A stretch of DNA of 64,000 bases from Sordaria brevicollis (lineage: Eukaryota > Ascomycota > Sordariomycetes > Sordariales > Sordariaceae): the NCBI GenBank assembly GCA_033439795.1, contig JAUTDP010000012.1, positions 868,001-932,000 on the forward strand. The letters are read 5' to 3'. The notes beneath the pieces are model-generated. The model did not search any database. It saw only the letters and a program-made list of their open reading frames with translations, and was not told the DNA's origin. Position 1 is the first letter of the stretch. Each line of letters begins with the position of its first letter. The position numbers and the translations under genes were made by a program. Positions 9,660-19,571 of the stretch are shown here, in pieces.

Positions 9660-12398
9660 ATGGCCCACCAAATCCCCGACCTCTCAACCCTCCTCTCCTC
9701 CTCCCAAATCTTCTCCTCCTCGTCATCTTACACCCTCCCGCACATCCGCGCCATCCACAAAGCTCTCCACGCCGAAATCGATGACAAACAATCCCGCTTG
9801 CGCACCCAAGTCGGGGGGTCCTACCGCGAACTTTTGGGCACCGCCGACACGATTGTCCAGATGAGGGGGGATATGGAGGCTGTGCAGGTTACGTTGGGGA
9901 GGATGGGGGGGAGGTGTGGAAGACGGGTTGTTGAGGGGGGGATGGATGGACTTAAAAAGTGGGAGGAGGGGGAGGGGGAGGGGAAGGGAGGTGATGATAA
10001 AAAGGGTGGGGATGTGATGGGGAGGAAAAGGAAGAGGGAGGCGGCGAGGGTGAGGATTTTGGAGGGGTGTGTGTTGGGTGTTCAGAGGTTGTTGAGGCGT
10101 GAGGAGAGGGTCAAAGATAAGAAGGCGGGGAGGGTTGCTGGTGGGAAGGTTGATGAAGCGGTGATGTCAAAAGGAGACAAGCTGTTGGTGGCAGCCAAGG
10201 TTTGCGTCCTGGGACGGTTGTTGGTCAAGACGTTTGAAAGAGAAGGGATTTTCCATACCGAGGCGGCGAAGACGGCGGTCAGGTCGGCGGAGAGGTCGCT
10301 GACTGTTCTTCGCGATAGATTGCTGAGGTGCATCGACAGCGTGTTGGTCAGCGTCAACGAGAAGCTTACGCCTAGGAGTGACCTCCTGAAAGCTTTCAGC
10401 GCGTATAGTCTGCATACTAGCTCTGGGGCAAGGGATACTCTTCGCCACTTTTTGGAGGTTAGAGGCAGCGCGTTGTCGCTTTCTGTTGAGAACTGGGAAG
10501 GGCAGCAACAGCAACAAACGGTCAGGACGCCCAAGGATATTCTGAGACGACTTAACCTCTACGCCAAAACGCTGCAAGACGTACAAGCTTTGGCACCCAA
10601 CAAGCTTGCGGACGCGCTCAACGGTCTCAAGAAGAAGGCGCTCCTGGCTGATGACGCCCTCCGCGCTATTGAGGGGTTGAGACTGGATATCTACTCACGC
10701 TGGTGCGGTGACGAGATCCGGTACTATACCCCCTTTATCCGCCACGATGACCTCCAGTCTCCAGATGTCAACATCTTGCTGGCCGAATGGGCCCCCACGC
10801 ATCGCGACGTCTTCATCCAAGACCTCGACAAGACGGTCAAGTCCATGAGTGAATTCAAAGCCATTGTCGACTTGCGCACTTCCGTCTTGCGTCTCTGGAT
10901 CGCCGAGAGTTCGAGGGTTAAGTACAACTTCACCTCGACCGACGACACCGAAAGTACCGCCATGTTCACCCAAATCCGCTCCACAATCAACAACCACTTG
11001 TTGTCTGTAATCGACACCAAAGTGCACAAACTGCGTCTCGTCGGCTCCGAAGCCTCGGCAGCTTTATCCGCCTGGCGCGAAGGAACCACCGACGCTCACT
11101 TATCTCTCTGGGACCCATCCGCTTTTTCGTCCATCGACCTCTCCATCCCCTCCGGTCCTACAGGTGGTAGCGCCGCCCAATTCGCCCAAGAAGTAATCTC
11201 CCGCCTCTACGGGCGCAACGACGCCGTCTCCAAGGCCGTAGCCTCCTACAAATCCTGGTTCCACGTCATCGACGACGTCGGATCCGTCGTCGAGCAACTT
11301 CGTCGTCAGCGGTGGGAAAATGACCTCTTCGAAGAAGACTCCGACATGGCAATGATGGTCGAAGACGAAGAAACCATCGAAGCGCGCCAACAACTCCTCT
11401 CACGTGAAGACCCCGAGCGACTAACCACCCACCTCAGCGATTCCCTCGTCAAAGCCTTCGCCGTGTTAGACGACCACCTCACCTCCCTCTGGACCCAACA
11501 AAAAGAAGGGCCAAATAACGGGCAAATAGCAATGTACCTCCTCCGTCTTCTCCGCGATATCCGCAGCCGCCTGCCCTCCGATCAACAACCTGCCGACGAC
11601 ATCAAATCCTTTGGTCTCTCTATAGTTCCATCGCTGCAACAATCCCTCGCCAAAACCGTCCTTATTAATCCTGTCGATGAATTCGTCACCGTCGCGTTGG
11701 CCAGGAAGACAGTAGTAGGCAGGGGACTATGGGAGGGTAGCGATCCGGAACTTCCTACGAGCCCGTCGCCGGGTATGTTTAGGTTTTTGAGAAACTTGGC
11801 GAGCGCGATGGGTGAGGCGGGCGCGGACTTGTGGAGTCCGGCGGCTGTGAGAGAATTGAAAAGGGAGGTGAGGGCGGAGGTGTGTAAAGTTTGGTTGGAG
11901 GCTGCTAGGGGTGTTCTTGACGAGGCCGAGGCCGAAGGTACTAAAGACGAGGAGGGTGAGAAGGAGGGTAGAGAGAAGGAGGAGAAGACCGAGGATAAGG
12001 AGGGTGAAGAGGGCGAGAAGGGTGAGGAGAATGAAGAGGCCAAGGAAGAGGCTGAGGGCGAGGACAACAAGGACGAAGAAGGCAAGGAATCAGGTGAAGA
12101 AACCAGGACTGCAGAGCCCCCCTCTGAGGAACAGCAAGCAGCCAAGCAAGAGTCCGACCAGCTCAGAAAGCAAGAAACCGAAAAAGCCGCCCAACAACGC
12201 CGCGACCTCTTCGTCCAATGGCTCTTCGACATCATCTACCTCGGCATTTTCCTCGACGGCAGCAAGGGCGACTTCAACGAGATCGCCAACACGGTGTTCC
12301 AGCACTCCGGCCTGGACCCAGGCGCCAAGGGAAGACTTGTTAAAGCCGCGCAGGAGTACTATAAGCGGACACAGTTGTTGTTCGGGTTGTTGACTTAA
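9660..12398 (+). CDS. cog1: Conserved oligomeric Golgi complex subunit 1
   Basis: Single exon of 912 residues. The N-terminus carries the Vps51/Vps67-type region: residues about 20-85 include LPHIRAIHKALHAEIDDKQS and a conserved SYRELLGTADTIVQMR segment, typical of COG1. COG1 is a lobe A subunit of the eight-part tether that captures retrograde vesicles at the Golgi; it works in the cytosol on Golgi membranes. The middle is helical throughout, as expected for a CATCHR-type tether. Two low-complexity insertions stand out: a Gly/Glu/Lys-rich piece near residues 100-125 and a very acidic Glu/Lys/Gly tract near 757-840. After the acidic tract the sequence returns to an ordered, hydrophobic C-terminus (LFVQWLFDIIYLGIFLDG). 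The start at 9660 (MAHQIPDLSTLL) is the first that immediately precedes the conserved domain. Confidence 0.85.
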   Translation: MAHQIPDLSTLLSSSQIFSSSSSYTLPHIRAIHKALHAEIDDKQSRLRTQVGGSYRELLGTADTIVQMRGDMEAVQVTLGRMGGRCGRRVVEGGMDGLKKWEEGEGEGKGGDDKKGGDVMGRKRKREAARVRILEGCVLGVQRLLRREERVKDKKAGRVAGGKVDEAVMSKGDKLLVAAKVCVLGRLLVKTFEREGIFHTEAAKTAVRSAERSLTVLRDRLLRCIDSVLVSVNEKLTPRSDLLKAFSAYSLHTSSGARDTLRHFLEVRGSALSLSVENWEGQQQQQTVRTPKDILRRLNLYAKTLQDVQALAPNKLADALNGLKKKALLADDALRAIEGLRLDIYSRWCGDEIRYYTPFIRHDDLQSPDVNILLAEWAPTHRDVFIQDLDKTVKSMSEFKAIVDLRTSVLRLWIAESSRVKYNFTSTDDTESTAMFTQIRSTINNHLLSVIDTKVHKLRLVGSEASAALSAWREGTTDAHLSLWDPSAFSSIDLSIPSGPTGGSAAQFAQEVISRLYGRNDAVSKAVASYKSWFHVIDDVGSVVEQLRRQRWENDLFEEDSDMAMMVEDEETIEARQQLLSREDPERLTTHLSDSLVKAFAVLDDHLTSLWTQQKEGPNNGQIAMYLLRLLRDIRSRLPSDQQPADDIKSFGLSIVPSLQQSLAKTVLINPVDEFVTVALARKTVVGRGLWEGSDPELPTSPSPGMFRFLRNLASAMGEAGADLWSPAAVRELKREVRAEVCKVWLEAARGVLDEAEAEGTKDEEGEKEGREKEEKTEDKEGEEGEKGEENEEAKEEAEGEDNKDEEGKESGEETRTAEPPSEEQQAAKQESDQLRKQETEKAAQQRRDLFVQWLFDIIYLGIFLDGSKGDFNEIANTVFQHSGLDPGAKGRLVKAAQEYYKRTQLLFGLLT

Positions 12399-12825
12399 AC
12401 ATCTGGTCTGGGTCACTGATCAACGTCTCGCTCAACTTACTTCAGTAAGCTGTTCGAGATACGGACATGGCATATAGGTAGACCTGGATTGAGATGACTT
12501 CTGTGCGATTAAAATAACCATTAATTACTATCTTGCTATATCATGTTCAATAACTCGTGTACGTTGGTATATATAGCCCTTGCCCATGCCCCTGATGACA
12601 TAACCGCTCTTGTCGCTTGCGCCTTAAACTCCTTTAAAACAAACACTCCCTGCCGGACTCGTGGTATATATCTATCTCCATGCCGAAACATCCAATAATG
12701 CCGAGGAGACAAAGAAAGCTCTTCATGTATAACTCAAAACAATCCTCCAACTCATCAGACTGTCCTGCTGTACTGTACTGCGTCACCATCATTAAACGCA
12801 GCCCGTTCTCCTTGAGAGAGCGGGA
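12399..12825. other. Convergent 3' intergenic region
   Basis: Lies between the stop codons of COG1 and the sterol glucosyltransferase. AT-rich around 12500-12600, consistent with two polyadenylation regions. No other feature seen. Confidence 0.6.
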
Positions 12826-15800
12826 TTAAGACGAGGCTGCAGCAGAAGAAGCCCTCAACTCCCCCAACGCCTTCCTCGCCATCTCCACACTCTCAAACGC
12901 CTCGCCCCTAACCGCCACCCTTCTCCGTCTCGCCAGTCCACGACCCTTTAACCACATTTTCCTCTCCCTTTTGCGGTCGAGCGGGTTTCGCGTATCCCTC
13001 CTATTTTTCTCCTTCTCTTTCGTAGCAACCCCATTACTATTCCCATTCACCACTCCATCCGCCACCTTCCCATTCGCCCCCTCCTTTCCACCCCCATTAA
13101 TCTGGGCTTGCTCCTTCTTTTTCGTGCGACGCGACTTCTTATCACCCTTCTCAACCTCCTGCAACGCCTCCCACAGTTCTCTCAGCACCTTCCAACCCTC
13201 GACAACTTCTTCCATCCTCCTCCTTCTTTCTTCAGCGGAAACAGCCTCCAGTTCTCTTGCACCCTGCACGATTCTGGCCTTGCGGATGTATTTCATTGGG
13301 CCACGACCGCGTTGAGCTTGTTTTACTACGCCCTTTAGTGTGTATCCAATTGGACCGATGATGGCTGATATATCCTTCAACACAAACCCGGTGATGCCCA
13401 TGCCTACTCCCTTGACGAGGCCGACCATACGGCCGGCGGGCGCTGGCCGCGGAGTTGGTGATACAGTACCGTTGGATTCCGTAGAAGCAGCTGCTGGGCC
13501 GGAGGAAGGGGTGGAAGGTTTGTTACCTAAACTTGCACCCTCTTTGAATCCTCGGTAGGGTAAGCGGACGAGACCGGTCCAGCCGTCGTAGATACCAAAG
13601 ACGAATTCGTGGCCTGCTGCCTTCAAACCGGATTTTATGCCGGTGACTCGTGTGGGGCGGCGGACGGTGTCATCACCGTATAGACGGGGAGCGTTGTGGA
13701 AGCCTTGGGCGAGGGCGAGAGATAAGTCGACGGGGGCGCGGGCGATGGCGGAGGCGGATTTGATGGCGCCTTGACCGATTTCGTGGACAATTTCCTCGGC
13801 TACTTCGGCTGGGTCGGTGGTGGATTCGCCGCCGTTGGTGGTGGTGGTGCCGGTGGTGAGGTTGGTATCGGTGCGGTGGTCGGCGGCGGGGCGGATGGGT
13901 GCTAGAAGAGGAGATGCGCCCGGGGATGGGGTTTCGAGACGGGGACCGGTGTTGTGGATGGCGTTGGTTGTGGTGGTGGTGATGTTGGGGAGAGTCCCTG
14001 ATTCTTCGGTATTGGTTTCGTTGGAGTTCTCGACTGCCGTGGCATCGTCGGGCTTGGAGTCGCTTGACTCAGACTTCTTATGGTCATCGGCCATCGCATG
14101 GTCTTTGGTCTCGACTTTCTGGAGAGGACTTCCGTCTTGCTGTTCGGATGGCTTCTTCGTCTTCTCGCCATTAACAGCCGCGGTACCATTCTCCTTTGCC
14201 TTGCCCTTCTCGGTTGCCTTAGCCTCTCGAGCCTTCAACTTCTTCTCCCTCCTTTCCCTCCTCTCTTGCCTCTTGACCTTCCTCTGCTTGGCCTTCTTGC
14301 CCAGTCGGATGGGCACGCCGCCAATTCCCGAGAACGCGTCGCCTACTGTCGAGACAACCGTGCCAACCACACCCGTCACCGGCTCGCCAGGGCCCTCAAA
14401 ATCATTCCACTCGACATGTCGAAGTAACCTCAAGTTCTTCCACGAGGTAAGTCTCTTCTCAACCGCCAGGTCAGCAGCCATAGCACTTAACTTCAACCCC
14501 GTCGGACTTCCCTTGACCTGCCAAACCGCCACCTTATCCCTGAGAATCGAGCATCGCATCGACCTGTCACCCTGGAGCATCAAGCCCCTGTGAAAGGCCT
14601 TGCAAGCGTTCTCCGCTCCATCACCTTCCTCAGCAATCCGCTTAGCAATCTCCTCCACGGCTTGTACCGCCTCCTCGGTAAGGCAGTACTTGATTCCCTC
14701 GGCCAGTTTCTCTGCCGTAAGGCTCTTGTATGGAATCGGTTCCGGGCCAGCCTTGGCGTTACTCACCATGGCACCCCAGAAATGCTGGTCGCCGAAGAAT
14801 GGCACGATCATGGTCGGCTTGCCACACTTGAGTGCAATAGCAGTGGTGCCCGCACCACCGTGAATCACACAGGCGCGGACCCTAGGGAAAAGCCAATCGT
14901 GGGGTGTGTTGTCGAGCATGTAAATGTTTTCTGGGACATCTAAACTGTCGCCGCCTAAACCACCCCAACCCTTGGAAACGAGGGCGCGCACGCCAGCTAG
15001 TTTGACGGCGTCGAAGATCATCTGCGTGAACCTATCTGCGTCATCGACGACGATGGATCCGAAACCGATGTACACGGGAGCTTCGCCGTCTTCGAGGAAC
15101 TTGACTAGGTCATCGGGAGGTTTGAAGGTGGAAGCGAGTTCGAGGAAGACAAAGCCGGATACGTCGATCTCGTCACCCCAGTCTTCGGGCTTGGGTACGA
15201 TACCAGGACTCCAGAGGTAGCTGAATGGGACGTGTAAACGGTAGGTGGCACCGGGAGCCCAGAGGGTGGAAACGGGGTCGAGGCCGAGTGTTTTGACACG
15301 GAAGTCGTTGACCAAGTCACCGAGACCTTGCCAGACCATCATCTCAACTAGAGGATAGGAGATCCAATTGGTATAGCCGGGGTCGACGTTGGACTTCTTG
15401 ATGCTGGCTAGTGGATGGGGAAACGCTTGGGTTGGGGTATATGGAAAGGTAAACATCAAATGGACGGGAATACCCAGCGCTTCGGCACAGTGGATATGGG
15501 CGAAGCTGGGAGGGTTGGCAATGATGGCATCGGCGACGAACGGGTCCATACGACCCATCATCTTAAGATTGTGTACGTCTCGCTCGTCGTCGGTAGCATT
15601 GATGCAAGCGCGCCAGAAGCCTTGGAACATACCAGCCATGGCGGCGCGACGTTTCCCAATATCGCCAGCTTTTACTGACTCCAGAGTTGGGATCATACCG
15701 GGATTCTTGACCATGAAGCTCATGAGCTCTGCTGGATCGCCACCCACGGAAAAGAACTCTAGACCGGAATCCTTCTCGACAAAGTCGCGAAACGCTGGAT

Positions 15801-16743
15801 GCGTAGCGATGCGGACTCGATGACCGTATTGCTCCTTTAGGACCTTTCCAATTTTGAGGAACGGTTGCGCATCTCCGCGAGAACCGATAACCATGATGAC
15901 GATGTTCAGCTTCGGGCAGGAAATCTTGTCAGGACCGGCAGTCGTAGAGGCCGTCGAGAGTCGCGACACAACCGAAGGCTTCCTGACCTGCTCGGAGTTC
16001 TTGTTGGAAACCTCGTCTCTTGCCGGAATCACCTTCTTGACTGCCATTCCTAGGGCCTTGGCTAGATATCCCGTACTGCTCATGTCATTGACCGAGATGC
16101 TAAGACGGCCATCGCGCTTGGAGACCTTGCCCTTGGTCCTGTAGTGCTCGTTTCCAACATTGAATTTGCTGAAGTGGCTATGATGTTCCTTTTGGTTCTT
16201 GTGGTCGCCATGTTTCTTTCCGCCGAAGAAGTGCTTCTTGTGCCCATGGTGGTGCTCCTCTTCGTCTGATGAGGAATCGCTACTGGAATCCGAGTCGTTG
16301 CCAAAGGCTTGGAGCGCCCTGGGATCCCACATTGCGCGGTTGAACTGCGATGCGTTTGTTCCGGCGCGCTTCATAGCCGGCACGGCGAAGGAGTCTTGTC
16401 TTCCGGTTCGCCTCGCTGCCTCGGTCTGCCACTGTTTGGTCGCGGGCCGCTGTATCGGTTCGGTATGAGTCTTGCGCAGTCCTGTCGGTTCGATTGTTTG
16501 ATCTGTCGGACTCGCTTGATCCTCCTTTTCTTGCTGCGCCACGGATGCAAGTACTGGAGGGATACTCGGCGACTGGGTCTCCGGGGGAACGTGGGAGGGG
16601 TATATGAGGTTGCCTTTGGCGTCTCTGATAACGGTGACACGGGCACCAGATGGACTTGTTTTTGTTTCGAGCTTGACGGGGGCTGGGTCTGAATGATCTG
16701 AGGTTGTCGCAACCAGTGGTTGCGTTTCGAAAGCGGTCGCCAT
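12826..16743 (-). CDS. Sterol 3-beta-glucosyltransferase-type protein (GT1/GT28 fold), 1305 aa
   Basis: One exon of 1305 residues. A disordered N-terminus holds a His/Lys-rich patch around 165-190. The GT-B glycosyltransferase begins near residue 277 with NIVIMVIGSRGDAQPFLKIG, the N-terminal signature of the UDP-glucose:sterol glucosyltransferases. The donor-site motif PHDWLFPRVRACVIHGGAGT lies near 612-632, followed by a PFFGDQHFWG segment. This fits transfer of glucose from UDP-glucose to a membrane sterol. Unlike Atg26/Ugt51 there is no PH or GRAM domain before the catalytic part. A long basic linker leads to a C-terminal region (about 981-1141) with GQGAIKSASAIARAPVDLSL, FGIYDGWTGLVRLPYRG and VGLVKGVGMGITGFVLKD. 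These Gly/Val amphipathic repeats resemble the VPS13/ATG2 C-terminal membrane-binding segment. The end is strongly basic. The sterol is inferred from the family. Confidence 0.85.
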   Translation of the reverse strand: MATAFETQPLVATTSDHSDPAPVKLETKTSPSGARVTVIRDAKGNLIYPSHVPPETQSPSIPPVLASVAQQEKEDQASPTDQTIEPTGLRKTHTEPIQRPATKQWQTEAARRTGRQDSFAVPAMKRAGTNASQFNRAMWDPRALQAFGNDSDSSSDSSSDEEEHHHGHKKHFFGGKKHGDHKNQKEHHSHFSKFNVGNEHYRTKGKVSKRDGRLSISVNDMSSTGYLAKALGMAVKKVIPARDEVSNKNSEQVRKPSVVSRLSTASTTAGPDKISCPKLNIVIMVIGSRGDAQPFLKIGKVLKEQYGHRVRIATHPAFRDFVEKDSGLEFFSVGGDPAELMSFMVKNPGMIPTLESVKAGDIGKRRAAMAGMFQGFWRACINATDDERDVHNLKMMGRMDPFVADAIIANPPSFAHIHCAEALGIPVHLMFTFPYTPTQAFPHPLASIKKSNVDPGYTNWISYPLVEMMVWQGLGDLVNDFRVKTLGLDPVSTLWAPGATYRLHVPFSYLWSPGIVPKPEDWGDEIDVSGFVFLELASTFKPPDDLVKFLEDGEAPVYIGFGSIVVDDADRFTQMIFDAVKLAGVRALVSKGWGGLGGDSLDVPENIYMLDNTPHDWLFPRVRACVIHGGAGTTAIALKCGKPTMIVPFFGDQHFWGAMVSNAKAGPEPIPYKSLTAEKLAEGIKYCLTEEAVQAVEEIAKRIAEEGDGAENACKAFHRGLMLQGDRSMRCSILRDKVAVWQVKGSPTGLKLSAMAADLAVEKRLTSWKNLRLLRHVEWNDFEGPGEPVTGVVGTVVSTVGDAFSGIGGVPIRLGKKAKQRKVKRQERRERREKKLKAREAKATEKGKAKENGTAAVNGEKTKKPSEQQDGSPLQKVETKDHAMADDHKKSESSDSKPDDATAVENSNETNTEESGTLPNITTTTTNAIHNTGPRLETPSPGASPLLAPIRPAADHRTDTNLTTGTTTTNGGESTTDPAEVAEEIVHEIGQGAIKSASAIARAPVDLSLALAQGFHNAPRLYGDDTVRRPTRVTGIKSGLKAAGHEFVFGIYDGWTGLVRLPYRGFKEGASLGNKPSTPSSGPAAASTESNGTVSPTPRPAPAGRMVGLVKGVGMGITGFVLKDISAIIGPIGYTLKGVVKQAQRGRGPMKYIRKARIVQGARELEAVSAEERRRRMEEVVEGWKVLRELWEALQEVEKGDKKSRRTKKKEQAQINGGGKEGANGKVADGVVNGNSNGVATKEKEKNRRDTRNPLDRKRERKMWLKGRGLARRRRVAVRGEAFESVEMARKALGELRASSAAASS

Positions 16744-18573
16744 CGTGGTGTGATGTGAGGCCTTGGGACCTGAGGGTATCTCTCTTCAAGGAAGATGCTC
16801 GTTTTGGTCGACGCGATGCTTGGAGTGCTTGGATGTCGGTGCTCTGGGCGGGCGCGCGTTATGATGGGACGCGTCTTGCTGTTATATGACGAGTTAATGG
16901 TACCACCAGCGACAGTGACGCATGTAGGAGGGTTTACGTCAAGTGAGCACCTGTTGCGTTGGTTGTTGGACTGGGTAACGGGTTATCGGCAACAGCACAT
17001 GTTTCTCTGGTGTGTATCGCCAAGTGTTTTGGGGGACTGGGTGAAAGTCTTGGTGTTCAGCTGAAGATCGATCGAGTATTTTTGGTACCTCTAGGAGAAG
17101 GTCGTGCTGGTCGAGTGTCAAAAAGAGGTGTGTTCCCCCTGACGACTGCCAATTCATATGCCGTTTCGCTGGAGTTCCTTGCTGAGCTGCAAGTGGTTCG
17201 TGTCACTGCCGAGTCTGCTCACGCGCTTGGGGGATCCAATGCGACTCGAATGCAAGGGTAGGTGCAATCTATAATTCCGGTTTTCTCGCAGTGTCTTTGG
17301 CAGGTCAAAGAAATGAAGCAGCACCGGTAACCGGCCGCCCAGACTTCTGGGCAATGACATCATCCTGAGCTGCTTGCTCAATGACTTCAGGCTTGGCATC
17401 ACGGCTTTCAGGGGTCAGCGTTTGTTAGCACTAGCGTGTGTTAGCTCCGGTATTCCTCATCCGTGTCATTGGATTTCGAGGTTGAACAGACACTGCATCT
17501 GACTCTCGTGATGATAGAAGTATGCTTGCTAAAGATTAAGAGATGTAAGAAAGAACTTATCGTGCAAATGGTAGCGCAAGATCCTGCCCTGGGCTTGAAT
17601 GTTGCACACCACTATCCAACCCTGTCGGTTCATCCCGAGAACCACTAACACTAACACCGGGTGATCCACCAACACCGGGCTGGACGACACATCCCAACCT
17701 TGACAACGTCAGGAACGTCAACCGCATTTGCATCTTGACTGGAGAGGAGAGAAATGATCTACGAACTCACTCTCACACAAGCTCAAGACAAGAAAGATCT
17801 TCAGATAATCAGAATCTTCGGTTCTCGGCCCGACATCCAACTCAGAGTCCAGCCGACGTCCTATGCCAAGCCCATCTCCATGGGCTGGGCCATGGGTGTG
17901 GCACTTGACTCGCAGAGACACCTTGATCTCAAAGGGATTCGGGCTTCGGGTCTAGAGGTAATAGACGTTTCTATTAGACGTTTCTACTCCAGACGAGTAC
18001 CCTGAGTTCACGACACTGAATCATTCCTTACCCAATCCTTTGGAATCCGCGCCAAGCCAAATCCCAAAGGACGCTGAGTAACCCAAAGTTCCATCCATTT
18101 GCACAAAGCTTCCGACTTACATAGCTCTTTACCCAATCGGGTAGTCATGGCGACCTCCTCTTCCTACTGGCAACCTGAGGTTGCTTGCGAATCACTTACC
18201 CAATGTTTAGACATTCGCTTAAAGTTTCCCATCAATGCCCAAGTATGTGAACACGAGAAGTCGGTGGATGTTGATGTGTTTTGACAGGCGGGTTATGTAA
18301 GGTGCTGAGTAAAGACGCGAATTGATTGACGATCTTGACTAGCCTGCTTGTGAATCCCATCTTTGAAGGACCAAAAGAGAGAGCGGCAAATGAGAGTGTT
18401 CATGAAGTAAGGATGGTGTTACCACAGCCGGAGCTCGAGATGGGAGCTTGGAGATGTATAAGAAGGAGGATTTCGTCTCGAACAATAATACCAGATTCAG
18501 CAGCAGCGGCATCACTTCTACTTCTTTTCCCACATCAACGCAAGAAGCGGACACTGAAGCAATACCAGCCAAC
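16744..18573. other. Divergent intergenic region
   Basis: 1.8 kb between the divergent sterol glucosyltransferase and the cysteine-hydrolase gene. It holds a short imperfect duplication (GACGTTTCTA-type words at about 17963-17988). No open frame with domain or codon support on either strand; likely two promoters and leaders. Confidence 0.5.
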
Positions 18574-19571
18574 ATGAAGTTCAATACCGCAACCCTCCTC
18601 TCCGCTGCCTTCCTTCTGGCCAGCAGTGCCATGGCTGACAGTAAGTCTCCAGTATAGTCACCTTCCGAGTGCTAAAGAAGACACTGACAATATCCAGGCT
18701 ACCCGTGGGAGCGACTCGAGAAGCACAACTCCGTTCTTGTCATCCTCGACCTTCAAGAGGGCCTCTACCAGCTCTCTCGTGACTGGGGTACTGTTTCCTC
18801 CCACGCAATCCTCATGTACCTCTTTTCGGATAGCCGCTGACACTTCATCACATCGCAGACGCAACCCTCTACAAGCAAAGCATGATGGCCCACGCCACCT
18901 TGGGCACCGTCTTTGACATTCCCGTCATCATGTCCACTTCCGCTGAGACCGGTATGTCTTTTTACCTCTCCCCTCTTCCCTTTCCCCTTCCTACCCTTCC
19001 ACCTTTCCACCCTTCCTCCTCGCTCTCCTCTCCTTCTCCCTCCCCCTTTCCCATCCTTTCTTCCACCCCATACTAACACCCTCCTCTCTTAGGACCCAAC
19101 GGCCCCCTCCCCGCCGAAATCCTCTCCCTCTACCCCACCTCCCCCCTAATCAAACGCCAAGGCGAGGTCAACGCGTGGGACAACCCCCAATTCCGGTCCG
19201 CCATCCGCGCCACAAACCGCACGCAAATCATCCTCGCCGGAATCGTCACAGACGTGTGCACCGCCTTCCTCGCGCGTTCCCTCCGCGCCGAGGGTTATTC
19301 CGTGTGGGCCAACTTGGAAGCATCGGGGACGACGACAAAGGAGATTAGAGATATCAGCAATGACGCGATGATTAGGAGTGGAGTTAACGTGGTGTCGCTG
19401 TTTGCGATTGTTTGCGATTTGATGAGGGATTGGAGAAACACGCCGGGGGCGAAGGAGCTGATTCCGTGGTTGGATAAGTACTTGCCGGCGTATGGGATGG
19501 TGGCGAGGGCGCATAAGGCGGCTGTTGAGGGGGGAGAAATTCAGCCGGGGGAGGATTTGTTGGATGAGTGA
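18574..19571 (+). CDS. Isochorismatase-family (YcaC-like) cysteine hydrolase with signal peptide
   Basis: Four exons: 18574-18640, 18698-18787, 18859-18951, 19093-19571. All junctions are in phase and total 242 residues. Exon 1 encodes a textbook signal peptide (basic start, Leu/Ala core, SSAMA end), then SYPWERLEKHNS. VLVILDLQEGLYQL holds the probable catalytic Asp at 40. NAWDNPQF sits near residue 110, and GIVTDVCTAFLA contains the probable nucleophile Cys139. The Asp-to-Cys spacing and the NAWDN and RDWRN motifs match the YcaC subgroup of isochorismatase-like hydrolases, whose natural substrates are mostly unknown. The basic partner could be Lys104 or Arg105, but I cannot settle it. The signal peptide predicts entry to the secretory pathway, unlike bacterial YcaC. 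No neighbouring gene suggests a pathway. Confidence 0.85.

Noticed and set aside
11582..12235. Minus-strand open frame, Ser-rich
   Set aside because: Complement of the acidic COG1 tract; a compositional artefact.
13817..14593. Plus-strand open frame of 258 codons
   Set aside because: Lies wholly antisense to the sterol glucosyltransferase, over its low-complexity linker; no motif.
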